DNA of 64,000 nt, taken from assembly GCF_031755915.1 (NCBI RefSeq), contig NC_083381.1, positions 4,786,501 to 4,850,500 on the forward strand, in the 5' to 3' direction. Position numbers and translations under genes: made by a program. The DNA is from Ziziphus jujuba. Its lineage: Eukaryota; Streptophyta; Magnoliopsida; Rosales; Rhamnaceae. The stretch's first letter is position 1; each line of letters opens with the position of its first letter. This document shows positions 12,601 through 24,410 of the stretch, one piece after another. The notes under the pieces are model-generated. The model ran no database searches, was not told the DNA's origin, and saw only the letters and a list, made by a program, of their open reading frames with translations.

Positions 12601-13562
12601 CTAACTTTCAGAAGCCATAGACCCATATGCATAATTCGCGTATAAGGCTCAAGACCCAGCGGTAACTTGCATAGAGACTTTTTGACTCAAAATGGTGAAC
12701 AATATAATCCACACTACAGTAAATTCACAAAAGAGAAAGTTCATCATACAAAGACAGAATCATGATTTTAAAGCTAAAAGTATCTTACTTTCACTTGCTA
12801 GAAACCTATTTGTATATTAGGCTAAACATCCTGTAGCAAGCTTGCATAGAAACTTTTGTCCCAAAAATAACATGTTCATGATGGAAACACAAGATAATCT
12901 GCAAAATGGTGAAAGGGAGAACCTAGCAAACATAATCCAAAGACAGAAAACAATTACCAAAAATTTTAAGCTAAAACCATTTTTAACTTTCACATGCCAT
13001 AGCTCATATGCAAAGCCTGTTTGTCAAAAAAGACAACATTTTCATGATGGGAAATGGTAAAAGAGAGAACCTACCCCCAAGCAGCAATGGCAAGAGCGGT
13101 GTTAAGGGGTTCCATGGGATCAGGAGGAGGAGGGTTTCTGCTGGTTTTGACAGCACAGAATCTGCATCCTCGAGTACAAGTATCACCAAGAAGCATGATA
13201 GTGGCAGTGGCAACACCATCCCCACCTCCATTCCAGCACTCTCCAATGTTGGGGCACTGGGCTTCTTCACAAACCGTGTTGAGCTTCAAACTGGAAAGCG
13301 ATTCCTTAATTTCCTGAAACCTCTCTCCTTGTGGGGCTCTCTGCCTCAGCCATCCGGGCTTCTGTACATTTGGGTCTCTCCCAGTGTGAGGACCCGAATA
13401 CCCATTCGCCTTCTTGGCCGAATCCACGGCCTCACATCGGATTCTGAATCCCAAAGTTGGCAGCTTTATGGACATGGGAATGTGGGGTTTTGCAATTGGA
13501 TTTGAAGAAGAAGAAGAAGAAGAAACAGAAAGTAGTGAAAACTGCTGGGATTGACAAATCAT
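9684..13562 (-). CDS. LIP1P: Lipoyl synthase, chloroplastic (six exons)
   Basis: A radical-SAM enzyme that inserts two sulfur atoms into the octanoyl group on plastid E2 proteins, such as the pyruvate dehydrogenase E2, to make lipoate. Exons on the minus strand: 13075-13562, 12428-12518, 12138-12295, 10518-10689, 10172-10282, 9684-9767. All introns are GT..AG and frame is kept, giving 367 residues (family about 370-400). A Ser-rich N-terminus looks like a plastid transit peptide. Auxiliary-cluster cysteines are in [12 protein letters not shown] (98, 103, 109), radical-SAM cysteines in CTRGCRFC (129, 133, 136), and the C-terminal RSSYRAGE (342-349) holds the conserved cluster-binding Ser. The plastid paralogue is preferred over the mitochondrial one from the transit peptide and wording. 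The gene looks functional. Confidence 0.95.
10690..12137 (-). other. LIP1P: Large third intron of LIP1P
   Basis: 1448 bp between exon 3 (donor GTGAGC) and exon 4 (acceptor TTAG). It is AT-rich and non-coding; small open frames inside were not recognised. A shorter intron would be more usual here, but no transposon ends were seen. Confidence 0.6.
12497..13078 (-). repeat. Three degenerate tandem repeats over LIP1P intron 1 and its splice sites
   Basis: Starts near 12497, 12697 and 12911 (plus coordinates) share, in order, GAACAATATAATCCACACT or its decayed form, a block like AACTTTCA..GCCATAG..CATATGCA, then a TTGTCAAAAA-type block and a TCATGATGG..AATGGT end. The first overlaps the true exon 2 acceptor and the last reaches the exon 1 donor. 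The middle copy carries a decoy of the exon 2 acceptor (about 12697-12716). Periods are roughly 150-210 bp. Confidence 0.6.
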
Positions 13563-13840
13563 CTCTATTTTTCTATGAGTAATTCTAAGGAAAGGAATTT
13601 GGAAGTTGGGTTTTCATAAAAATGCAAGCTTTATTAGTCCAACACAAAAAGAAGAAGAAGTAGAAGAATTTGGGCCAAGATAAAAATGGCAGCTTCATTA
13701 GTCGGATACAGAACGAGAAGAAAAAGAATAAAGGAGGCTTTGGTTTTTGCGTCTGAGTTTTGCGCGTGTTTTGGGCGGGAATTTTCTATTCCCGTGAGTA
13801 CGAAGCCTCAGTACTCATTCCACTAACTGTCTAACACGTG
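13563..13840 (-). promoter_or_regulatory. Putative LIP1P 5' leader and promoter
   Basis: Immediately upstream of the LIP1P start codon. It contains a short imperfect tandem duplication (GCAAGCTTTATTAGTCC at about 13623 and GGCAGCTTCATTAGTCG at about 13688, each followed by a GAAGAAG-rich segment). No TATA box was confidently located. Confidence 0.35.
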
Positions 13841-13933
13841 CAATCCTTTTTTCCACATCAGCCAATGCAACTAATTACCACTTTTCTTTCACCGTTGAAT
13901 TCCAAATTTCCAACCAGATATGAAATTATACCC

Positions 13934-13965
<32 letters not shown>

Positions 13966-16890
13966 GGTATGGAAATTACTTCGTGATTGCGTATTCTTTT
14001 TTCTTTTTTCTTTTTTTAAATAAATAAATAGAAGAACAGTGTTTTGGACAAGGAAGAGAGCAAACGTGGCAAGAAGAGAGAATAAGACACTTCTTATGTG
14101 GTTAAAAATAATAAGTGTTAGTCAGTGAATGGTTGGAGTAATGAAGTCCAGGTACTCCGTGAAGTAGTAGAACATTTTCCACATTTGTGGTTTGGACCTT
14201 GAGATCTCCGTCCTTGATTTTTGTTTGGTTTAATTTTCAAAACCAAATTGAAATTTTTATCCACCGTTCAACAACTTTTATTATTCTTGTTTAAAACTTT
14301 GATTTTTTTTTTTTTTCCTTTTGTAAAAATCTTTTTCAATTATTAACAATCCTGCAGGCTTAGCCTACTAGTAAAATTATTAAAAAAATATCTTTAATTT
14401 AAAATTTTAAAATTGATCTGAGTGAAAATCTCCTCTTTCGAAAATATTTCTGTAAATATATATATATATATATACATTGTTTATTCTAACATTTATGTCA
14501 AAAAAAGTATAATTGTTATTTGAAAACAAACTTGAAAATTGAAAAAAATTATTTTACATATAAAATAAGTAAAGCTTAAAACAATAACTCAAAATAAAAT
14601 ATATAAAGTGATTTATAGTTTGATTAGTCAAGCCATTAAATAAAGTGAAATTAAAATAAAATGTGAGAGGCTATAGTGAAAAATTTTACAAAAAGAAGTT
14701 GCATTTATGTAAAAATTTAAAATAAAACTAACTAAATTAAAATTTAGCTTATAATGAATTGTTAAATACAATGAGTAGAGTTCATAATACTAGACTTTTT
14801 AACAAAGCTTTTTAAGAAACAATCTAGACCTTCAATTAATATAATCTAACGGTATATAAATATATATGTATATATATATTTGCCTTTTAAAAATTCTTAA
14901 ATTTTTATGTTCAAATCCAAACATTCTTTTAAGTTTTATCATTTTCTTAAGTTATTTATTTTTTTAAAAATGATTTTTTATCTCACTTAATTAAAAATTC
15001 CTCTTTTCTAATTAAGTCCTGATCATATTTTTATCTCCTAAAACCTAATTGAGGATTTCTAATTCTAATTGACAGAAATACAGCAATGCATCCAAAAAGC
15101 TTAAAAAATAAAAAATAAAAAAATTGCTCCGAGTTTAGGGTTATGAAACTAGGTTTTGTTGCTAAAAACTTAAGTTTACAGCTAACCTTTTACTAAATTG
15201 CATTTATATGAAAGTGACATAGATTTTTCTTTTTCTTGAATTGTTTTGCAGGAAAAAAATACAAAGGGACTAGTAGATTTTTTAGTTTTTTCATATATAT
15301 TCAAATTTTGAGTTTATGAGTTAACGATATTTTAAATAATAGTAAAAATTAAGGAGGAGAGAGAGAAAGAGAAAGAGAGAGAGAATTATTGGATTGTATT
15401 ACTTTTTCTCTTTCACAATTTTTTTCTCTAATAGATTCTACCCTTTTCTTTGTCTAACAATTTTACCCATTAGAAGTAGAGAATTTAGAAATCTTATAGA
15501 TGGTTTTTGAGGAGAGAGAAATATAGTTGGAGTTTAATCAAGAGAAATAAAACTTTATAATATATAAAAGTTGAATAATGAGTGAATATAACTCCCATGT
15601 GTCGTCATGGAATTCTTTTGAATTCTATCCAAAATCATTAAAAAAAGGCTCATCTCCCTCCTTATTATTTCTTGCTATTAATATGGTTAAATAACAATCC
15701 AGAATACTCATCCATGAAACAATTATGTCTTTGCCTTCTTATCATTAAAGAAATTTCACTAAAAAAATAAACTATTAACCAAAAAGAAATTTCATAAAAA
15801 AATTAAATACACTAATACATATTCATATATGGATATGTAACAAATGAAATTTCAATATCATTAATATATATAAATTTCAATAATTAGATTAATCTTCTTA
15901 TTTGATCTCCTTAAAATATATATAATATTAAAAAAATTACATTATGAGGTAACGTTTTGATAGGGCAAGAAATAATAATAATAATAAAGTAATTAAATTA
16001 TATTATAAGCATTTAATATAGAAAAATTAATTACTTGTAAGGAATAAAAAATACTCAAAATAAAAACATTAAAAATTTATAATATATATTAATATCTTTA
16101 TTGGTTTGCTATATTTATTTTGTTGTTAAATAATCAAAAGTAATAAAAAAAATTTATATAGTAATTAATAATGAAATTGATCTACTTATTTATATAATTT
16201 ATATATTAATATCTTTATTGCTCTCTTATATTTATTTTATTATAAAATAATAAATTACCTTACAAGGTAAAAAATTGTGTATAGGGTAAATAATAATAAT
16301 AAAGATAATTATATTATATTATGAAAATTTAATATAAGAAAAGCGAAAAATAAAATAAAAAAAGATAATTGGAATAAAAAATATTGAAAAAAGATTTTAT
16401 AATCTATGTATTAATATCTTCATTGTAAAATAACAAGATTTTATATATAATAATTAATAATGAGATTGATCTACTTATTTATATAATCTATTCATTAATA
16501 TTTTTATTGTTTTGTTATATTTATTTTATTGTAAAATAATATGAATTAACTACTGTAATTAATAATAAGATTGATATTCTTATTTAGTTTCTTTTTTAAT
16601 TTTAAAATATAAGATAAAATGTGTATATAATACAAGATATTATTATTATTATTAAAGATATTTCACATAAAAATTCTATAGATTAATATATATGGATATG
16701 TAATAAATAAAATTTTATCATAAAATAATAAGATTAATGTACTGTAATTAATAATGAATTAATAAACTTATCAAAAAATTTAAAATGAACGATATATTTT
16801 TCATTATTATTCAAAAAATGCTTAATATATATATATATATATATATATGTTAACGAAAAAAAAAAACACTTAAAGAGGATTTATATAGAG
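13841..16890. other. AT-rich intergenic region, no gene seen
   Basis: About 3 kb of very AT-rich sequence with A/T runs, TA microsatellites (about 13952, 14457, 16825) and short ATA-type repeats. Segments near 16080-16260 and 16390-16550 resemble each other (TATTAATATCTTTATTG...), which suggests decayed repeats. No coding signal was found. Confidence 0.5.
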
Positions 16891-17059
16891 ATCATCTATA
16901 GTACAGATTGTCCACATACAGATCTATAGTATTGACAACGGTTTTTGAAAAATTCAATATCAATACTATCATACAGAAATAACATTGACGATGGATTTTA
17001 GAAAAATGGTTGTCAATACTATGGGTTTTTATGCAAACCATCCGCACTGTAGACGACCT

Positions 17060-17063
<4 letters not shown>
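16891..17063. mobile_element. MITE-like inverted repeat beside a TA tract
   Basis: Imperfect inverted arms of about 50 bp: the left contains ATCTATAGTACAGATTGTCC and the right, reverse-complemented, contains GTCTACAGTGCGGATGGTTT. Both run inward to a shared TAGTATTGACAAC block. It is followed by (TA)n at 17063-17090. It resembles the better-preserved element at 41897-42049. Confidence 0.65.
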
Positions 17064-17094
<31 letters not shown>

Positions 17095-17689
17095 GCTTTT
17101 AAAGTGTAATTTTAAGATTATGATAATATATATATATATATGGTTTAATACACATGTATGTTTGCCCAGCATGTGGTAGTTATAAACCTGAGGATTGGCA
17201 AATATAGTGCACAATAAGTATCAACCATCCTTTCCTCGGTTGAAAGACGATTATTTTAGCCATGGCAAGTTATTGGCAATTGGCATCACGAAATGCCAAG
17301 GTGACCGATTGCAAGTTTCTCTGTTTAATCTCCCCGTCAAGTAATACTTGTAACGCCGAGTATTGTCTGACACCATTGGTATATCGTGTGATACATCAAG
17401 TATATTTTTCATGCATACGTGTATATATATTATATTATATATGTATGTACCACACCATATGGGAAGCAACAATCCAATTCAACCATGAATAGCTTAGCTT
17501 CATAACTCTGCTGGCTACGAGTTTGAGGGTTGGACAACCATCATAGATAACCATCCCAGACTGTATTGGTAATAGAGTATCTGAGACAGCTGATATCATG
17601 TGATCGCATATTAACATGTTATATAGCATTGTACGTACTCTGCTACGAGTGTGTACATTTCGTAGTATATTTATAAATTTTAAAATTTT

Positions 17690-18105
17690 ATTTTATTTTA
17701 TCCATTTATGATTATATTTATCAAATATTATATAATTGTTGTTGTTATTATTACTATTAATCATTATTGGTATTATTATTGTTATTATTTGTTACTATTT
17801 TTGTTATTATTATTATTGTTATTAATATTGTTATTGTTGTTGAAATTATCATTATCATTGTTATTATTTTTAACTGTTATTGGTGTTATTATAATGATCA
17901 TTTTTAGTATTATTATGACTATTATTATTTTTTATTATTATTGTTATTATTACTATTATTCTTATTATTATTACTGCTTGTTATTATTTATTATTATTAT
18001 TATTATTATTATCACTATTGTAAATTATTATTGTATCTATTATTATTATTTCTTATGATTATTTTTAATGTTGTTATTATCATTATTATTATTATTATTA
18101 TACGG
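17690..18105. repeat. TTA/TTG trinucleotide microsatellite
   Basis: About 400 bp of imperfect ATT/GTT triplets. The same block occurs at the equivalent place in other LTR-X copies (about 61085-61215 and 61960-62180), so it belongs to the LTR. Open frames here encode only Ile/Leu/Tyr runs and are artefacts. Confidence 0.85.
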
Positions 18106-18205
18106 TAGCTTTCAAGCAAATATTATAACCTTCGGGTAAGAATTACGACCTTCAGGCAAATATTACAACCTTTGGACAATTGTAGTAGCCCTCAAGCATG
18201 TTACA
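18106..18205. repeat. ~23-bp minisatellite in LTR-X
   Basis: Four to five imperfect units of the type GGCAAATATTACAACCTTT. Counterparts are at about 61225-61400 and 62180-62325 with different copy numbers. Confidence 0.7.
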
Positions 18206-19439
18206 CTATTATTATTGTTAATATTACTATTATTACTGTTGTTTTGTCACCCTTTTATCTACATTTATGCAATGGTATGTTCGTAAAGCAATGTTGAAAT
18301 GTAGTACTATACTAAGTGAGTGGTATGGGTGGACATGAATATTTAAAAGTATTATTTGTTTATTAAATTATTTCTTGTATATATATTCTCATACTTTGTT
18401 ATTAAAGTTCTATTTTTTTTATAGAAAATCTTATAATAAAATGCGAGGAATAATGTGATCACTATGCGAAAATTGAGATCTAGCGATCTAACTTAGCAAT
18501 GCTATAAAATAAAAGTGTCTGAAAAAATAAAATTGCGATGCTAAAGCAAAAGCGTCAGTTAAAATTCTAAAAATATATGACGCATTGAAAAACCGTCGAA
18601 GTTAAAAAGTTGCTAAAAATAAAATATGCGACGCTGATTTTCGGCGTCACTGAATATACATCTGAAAAGCGTTGCCTTTAATACTGTGCTTATCTTTTAT
18701 CTGAATCATAGTGTTTAAATGCTATACTCATGCAAAACAATTAACCAACCACTTTATCTATGTTTACATAATCAAAAATTTTAATTATATGAATAAAAAA
18801 ATATTTTGCTTCATATATTTAAAAAATATTTTCAGTACTTATTTGTAGATAAAAAAAAAACTAATTAAAGAAAAAAAAAAAAAAGAGAATAGACGACACT
18901 CTTTCTAAAAAGCATCAAAAAGTGACGCCCATTGTAACATTTAACGACACTTTTTCTAAAAAGTGTTGCCTATTCTAACATTTAATGACCCTTTTAATGC
19001 TCTCCAAACATTTAGGCATCGCCTATTCTAACATTTAACGACCCTTTTAATACTTTTTTAGAAACAACGTCGCTTATTTGTATATTTAGTGACGCTTTTA
19101 TTAAAAAAAAATACTTTTTTTTTTATCATTTTGAAAGTTGCTTTTAGTTTTATCAAATTAGGATTGTTTAATAGATAAATTCATGTAAAATAATTAATAA
19201 ACAATGAAATTCAAATAAATATTTGGATAACAACCTTATATTTTAAACAAATGAAATATTAACTCATATAATAACTTTATTATTTTATTAATTTTCACTT
19301 TTTTCATTTTATATTATTTTTATGTTTCTTTCATATTTTTGGAAAAATATTAAAAATGACTGGCAATTTTAACTTTTTTTCTTATTATATTATTTTTACT
19401 ATATTATTTTATTTTTCTTTTATATTTTTGAAAAAAATA

Positions 19440-19520
19440 TTAAAAATGACTAAAAGGGGAGTTGAATCCAAGCTCTTTAAGAGCTTAACAAGTACCACAC
19501 CATCAGACCAAGTGTGCAAC
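19440..19520 (-). other. tRNA-like (SINE-like) segment inside CACTA-1
   Basis: On the minus strand, TGGTCTGATGGTGTGGTAC is followed by GGATTCAACTCCC, spaced like the A and B boxes of a tRNA-derived promoter. No cloverleaf could be drawn with confidence, so this is not called a tRNA gene. Confidence 0.3.
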
Positions 19521-19681
19521 TTGTGTTAAATGGAATAGAAAATTAATATTAAACAAAAGGCAAATCGTTCCTTAAAAAGTGTCGCCTCATAACCAACATT
19601 TAGCGATGCTTTTATAAAGTGTCACTTATTCAAGGATTTAGCGACGCATTTATGAAAAAGAGTCGTTAAATTTGCATATTT

Positions 19682-20947
19682 AGAACAGGCGAAGCTAAAG
19701 GAAGTTATTGCGTCGCCTGTTCCTTTAATAAATAGAACAGGCGATGCTAAAAAAGTAATTACATCGCCCGTTCCCTTTTTTTGAAAAATAAAATAAAATA
19801 AAATTTAAAAAATTTACAATTTTAAACAGAAAACAAACTTTACATGAGAAACAAAATAATTGAACAACCATCTCAGTTATATTGCTTAAATATTTTCACT
19901 GCTTAATTGAAGTTTAAAAAAATCCTTTAAAAAAAAAAAACCAAAGAACAAGCGACACTAAAAGTGGTAATTGCATCGCCTGTTTCTTTTTTTTTTTTTT
20001 AAATGAAAATACAATTTAAGAGATTTGTAAGTTTAAACAAAAAATAAAATGTACTAGGAAAAAAAATTATTTAAAGAAAAAAGAAAAAAGAACAAGCAAC
20101 GCTGAAAGAAGTAATTGCATCACCTGTTCCCTTAATAAATATAGAACAGGCGATGCTAAAAGAAGTAATTGTGTCGCCTATTCTCTTTTTTTAAAAAAAA
20201 AAAAAAGAAAGTAAAATTTAAGAGATTTGAAAGTTTAAATAGAAAACAACTGTACATGAAAAACAAAATAATTAAACAATCACCTCAGTTATATTGCTTA
20301 AATATTTTCATTGCTTATTTAAAGTTGAAAAAAATCTTTTTTAAAGGGGAAAAAAAAAAGAATAGGTGACGCTATCAGAAGACTATGCGTCACCTATTTC
20401 CCTTGTTATTAAAAAAAAAAAATACAAGTTAAGAGACTTACAACTTTAAACAGAAAATAAATTGTACTTGCAAAAAAATTTATTTAAATAAAAAAGAAAA
20501 AAAACAAATGACGCTAAAAAATTGTTATTCCGTCGCCTATTACTTTAGAAAACAAAGAATAGGCGACGCTAAACAAAATAATTGCATCGCCTGTATTTTA
20601 AAAAATAAAAAATAAAAATACAATTTAAGAGATTTGCAAGTTTAAACAGAAAATAAATTGTACTTGAAAAGCAAAATAATTGAACAACCACTTCAGTTAT
20701 ATTGGTTAAATATTTAAGCTGGTTATTTGAAGATGAAAAAAAAATCCTATTTCAAGAAAAACAAATAAATAGAATAGGCGACGCTATCTAAAGACTGTAC
20801 GTTGCCTTTTACCCTTGTTATATATTAAAAAAAAATAATACAAGTTAAGAAACTTACAATTTAAACAAAAAATAAATTATACTTGGAAAAACAAATTATT
20901 TAAAGGAAAAAAAAAAGGCGACGTTAAAATATGTAATTACGTCACCC
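19682..20947. repeat. Hairpin array in CACTA-1
   Basis: About ten short palindromes of the form AACAGGCGATGCTAAA ... GCGTCGCCTGTT (for example 19682-19721, 19736-19777, 20146-20185, 20360-20400, 20563-20590, 20773-20815). They are separated by a recurring spacer (AATTTAAGAGATTTGCAAG, then TTTAAACAGAAAATAAA). Spacing is irregular, about 55-430 bp. Such subterminal motifs are presumed transposase-binding sites in CACTA elements. Confidence 0.75.
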
Positions 20948-21734
20948 AATCCGATTTTTAAACAAAATTAAGTACTGATTACAGAAATTTAAAAAAGTAT
21001 AAGGTGACTCCTTTAGATGTGAATGAGTCGTTTGAAATTATCTGGCGACTCTTTTAACATTAAATGCATCACCTGTTCTTTCTAATTAAACAAAAACAAA
21101 AAAAAAAAATTAATGGATTTGCAAATTTTAAATGCAAATTAACTATCATTGAAATCCAAAAACCTAAAAATTCATCTCATTGAACATACTTATGTAGAGA
21201 AATTGGATAATAAGTTCTTGTTTGATTAGATCAATTATACATTTGGTATATTCTATCTCATCAAATTAGGTCGTGAGATATTTTGTATTTCATATCTACA
21301 CATATATGTGAATAATTGAGAAAAACATTGACAAAACTGTTTTCTGTTTTTGGATCAATGGAATTGATGTTTATTGGATTGCAACGTGAATATATTTGTG
21401 GATGAAATTTCAAAAAACTAATTAAAGCTTACAAAGAAATAATAAAAAAAGGATTCAGCAATGCTTTTAAAATGAAAATGCGTCGCCTTTTTTTTTTAAT
21501 TTAAAAAAAAAAGAACATTTATGAGACTTGCATATTTTAAAAGCAAATGCAAATTTTAAAATCAAATAAAGAACAAAGTCATATTTAAAGAACAAAAATA
21601 AAAAATAAAAAATAATAATAATAATAGAACAGGTGACGCTATCAGAAGACAAAATAGATATTTGTACATTACCTAATAGATGTTAAAATTCGAAGCGATA
21701 TAAGAGAGACTTAAAGAGTGGGATATTTCGGGTT

Positions 21735-22231
21735 AAATTTTTCATTTGCCTACATTACCGTTGGAAAGTTGTGTTTCTCTGTGTCGCCTTCGTGGTTAGC
21801 TTGACTTCTTCTTTCTTCATCTCCATCATTTAGGTGGGTTTCTTTTTTCTTTGTGGTTGGTGGTGACATATAGTGGGTTGGTTTTTTTTTTTTTTCTTTT
21901 TTTTTCCATTTTTATTGTAGGTTAGGTTCGTTAAGTTTTCTTAATCTTGCTTTTGTAGATATTTTGTTTGTGATATTGCTTGACATTGTTTTGCTAAGTT
22001 CAACAAGTATTTTATATCGAAGATCAACTTGATTTGAGATGATCTGTTATTTTAACTTCACCACAACATCGTACTTTTGTTGAAGAAGATGTTCTTGACT
22101 ATACTACGATGGCTCACAATCTATTTGTCATACAGTTGTCAAGTGTTGATGAAAATGATAATGAGGATGAATATGAGAGTGACTATGTTCGTAATGACTG
22201 TGATGGGATATGGATAAAAAATATCTTCTAA
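21735..22231 (+). pseudogene. Possible transposase-like C-terminal remnant in CACTA-1
   Basis: From 22058 a frame reads TFVEEDVLDYTTMAHNLF, then acidic sequence (VDENDNEDEYESDY) and CDGIWIKNIF before a stop at 22231. An acidic stretch followed by a '..DGIW..' ending resembles the tail of CACTA TNP2-type transposases. The upstream part (21735-22050) has no readable coding sequence. The homology is suggestive only. Confidence 0.4.
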
Positions 22232-22794
22232 ATAAATTGGTACATAGATTTATTACTTATGTTTTAAGTAATATTTATGATATTTACTATTATTTATTTA
22301 ATTAATTTTTTGATCCGCTTCATTATGAGTTTTTCACTTTTAATTAGGAAAAATATGCCCTGCCAAATCTTAAGAACAATGGTAATATTTCTTAAATTTT
22401 CATTGACTAAATTACTTATTAATAATAATATATATTTATTTATTTTGCATAACTGTTAATAATTTTTTAATTTTTCCATATGCAATATGAGAGCATAATA
22501 TCATCAACAAGAAGATGTCAACTTCCATCTCAATAACTATGCATTCATGGAAGTTTAATTAATATTGTTTTTGTTTTTGCATATACAATAGTTTACCAAA
22601 TTGTAAAAATATTTCATGAGATAATATTTAATTTATTTAATAATTATTTTGTTATAAAAATGTTTATTTTAAATTTTTATATTCTAATTGTTTTGGATGA
22701 AGCTAATTTTTTTTTTGTATTTTAATTATTTTGTATTTTTACTATTTTAATCAATTTTCACAAAATTAAAATAAGCAAATTAAAAAAAAAGGCA

Positions 22795-23060
22795 ATGCAT
22801 AAAAATAAGTGAGGCATTTTGAAAAGTGTAGCTAAAAACTCAAAAAATGGGCGACGCATTTGACAAAGCATTGCTAAAAACTCAAAAAATAGGCAACTTA
22901 TTTCAAAAAACATCGCTAAAAAAGTCAAAAAATAGGCGATGCATTTCAAAAAGCGTCGTTAAAAACTCCAAAAATAGGGGATGCATTTTAAAAAGCATTG
23001 CTAAAAAGTCAAAAAAAATAGGCAACGCATTTGAAAAAGCATTGCTAAAAACTTAATATT
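22795..23060 (+). repeat. ~45-bp tandem subterminal repeats of CACTA-1
   Basis: Five head-to-tail units, each like AAAAAATAGGCGATGCATTT then CAAAAAGCGTCGTTAAAAAC, next to the right terminus. The small ORF over it reads a repeated 'KNSKNRG' pattern and is not a gene. Confidence 0.8.
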
Positions 23061-23351
23061 ATGTGACACTATTAATGCGTCATCTTTTATCTTATAGTTT
23101 TAGCGACTAGACGTTAGGCGACACTTTATAAACGTCGGTCTTTATTTTGATGTATTAATTGCATCATCTATCACTGCGATTCAAGTAGTGGATACTATAT
23201 AGGAGTGTTTTTTGTGTAGAAAATTTTTGGAATATGCTCAATCTTTATGAGAGATGCTATTGAATTTTCGGTACAATGGTCCGGTAGGGTTTCCCCTAGG
23301 ATTAGAGTTTATCTAGGATTTTCAATAAAAGATCTTGAATGGGTCCTAATG

Positions 23352-24072
23352 CTATCAATCTAAAATGTTGTCGTATCTAATTCATTTTTGTTTTAATGAA
23401 TGGTTAAGATATAAAATTATTCTTGGAGTTTAAATGAGCACAAACAAGGTTTACTTTGCCCTGTTAGGGCTCTAACACTTGAACAAACTTATTAAATCAC
23501 CAAGACATCTTTAAATATTAGATGTTGAGGTAATTAAAAAACTAAGGACAAAGGTTTTAATGGTTTTCCCAACATTAACATTCCTATAAGAGGCTCACTG
23601 TGCATATATATATATATATATATTTATACACACACATATCTAGTAACAAAGGTTTCAGCAAAAAAATATCTAATAGCAAAGGAATTAGGGATGATTACAT
23701 TTTTGCCCTTTTCAATCAGATTACCTTTTCCAGTTTTCCTTATATACGACAAAACAAAACATCTCACATTGCTTTCTAAACTATTATTTTTCTATCAATA
23801 AAGTCTAATCATGCATTTTAATATAAAAATATTGATTAAATTAAACTTATATAACTCATGGAACTCTTCTTCAAAACTGTCTTATTGTATTTTGTTTTAT
23901 TTTGTATAATATGCTTGGTTAATTTTGTCGAATTTATGAGAAAAAGTGTCATAGTTAGGCATTTGACCTATTTTGATGGACAGTTTAAAAGATATTGTCA
24001 TATGGGAGCAAGGTGTAAAATGTACCATAATATGAAGGGATAAAATGTAATTACCTCATCTCAATTGTTTTT
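23352..24072. other. Intergenic, nothing recognised
   Basis: AT-rich sequence with a TA microsatellite at about 23603-23622 and no coding signal. Confidence 0.5.
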
Positions 24073-24410
24073 GGGAAAATTTTATTTAGATTCTTTTAGT
24101 TCTGGTATAATTACATTTAAATCCACACATTTGGAAAATCATCATTAATTTCCTTGTAATTTTCTATATTTATTAAAATAGACTCGTTTATCAAATTTTT
24201 TTAATCAATTTTTACAATTAAAAACTAAAAGAAGATTAAAAATTAACATTTTATGATTGAATAATACCATAAAAATACAATTATAGCTTTTAATTGTTAA
24301 AATTAATTGATAAAAACTAATAAATGGGATCTAAATGAAAATTTTTTAAAAATCTGAAATTTATCTGTAATTAGGACAAAACTGAAGGCGTCTAAATGAA
24401 AGTTTTCTAT
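24073..24410. mobile_element. MITE-like inverted-repeat element, copy 1
   Basis: About 340 bp with imperfect inverted arms. The left reads TTTAGATTCTTTTAGTTCTG and the right, reverse-complemented, reads TTTAGACGCCTTCAGTTTTG. The interior AT-rich core (AATTAACATTTTATGATTGA) recurs in the copy at 25838-26218. Confidence 0.65.

Larger units (their letters stand above)
18460..23190. mobile_element. CACTA-1, 4.7-kb non-autonomous CACTA (EnSpm) transposon
   Basis: The left end is CACTATGCGAAAATTG and the right end is CAAGTAGTG, whose reverse complement starts CACTACTTG. The 3-bp direct repeat gat flanks it (18457-18459 and 23191-23193), as CACTA elements produce. Subterminal regions are full of GCGACGCTAAA-type motifs in both orientations. 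The paralogous LTR-X at about 62570 gives the uninterrupted site. Only a possible C-terminal scrap of transposase is present, so it is non-autonomous. Confidence 0.85.
17140..23351 (+). mobile_element. LTR-X fragment, 5'-truncated, interrupted by CACTA-1
   Basis: 17140-18456 aligns in order with 53080-53860 plus 61854-62480 of LTR-X copy D, including the 'tggtatat..gtg' block, the TTR microsatellite and the GGCAAGTATTA-type minisatellite. 23191-23351 continues the same alignment to a degenerate end (GGGTCCTAATG). The two parts are separated by the CACTA transposon at 18460-23190. The first 1.5-2 kb of the LTR is missing. Confidence 0.75.

Noticed and set aside
13004..13505. Plus-strand ORFs of 87-165 codons over the LIP1P first exon
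   Set aside because: They are antisense shadows of the lipoyl synthase exon, which has clear cysteine motifs on the minus strand.
17708..18058. Hydrophobic 116-codon ORF that looks like membrane segments
   Set aside because: It is the translation of an ATT/GTT microsatellite inside LTR-X.
19440..19520. tRNA gene
   Set aside because: Only box-like motifs are visible. A full cloverleaf and acceptor stem could not be formed.
22758..23056. Small ORFs on both strands with a repeating amino-acid pattern
   Set aside because: They translate the 45-bp tandem subterminal repeats of CACTA-1.
18540..23100. Regularly spaced palindromes suggesting a CRISPR array
   Set aside because: Spacing and units are irregular, the spacers are themselves repeats, and the genome is a plant. 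They are CACTA subterminal hairpins.
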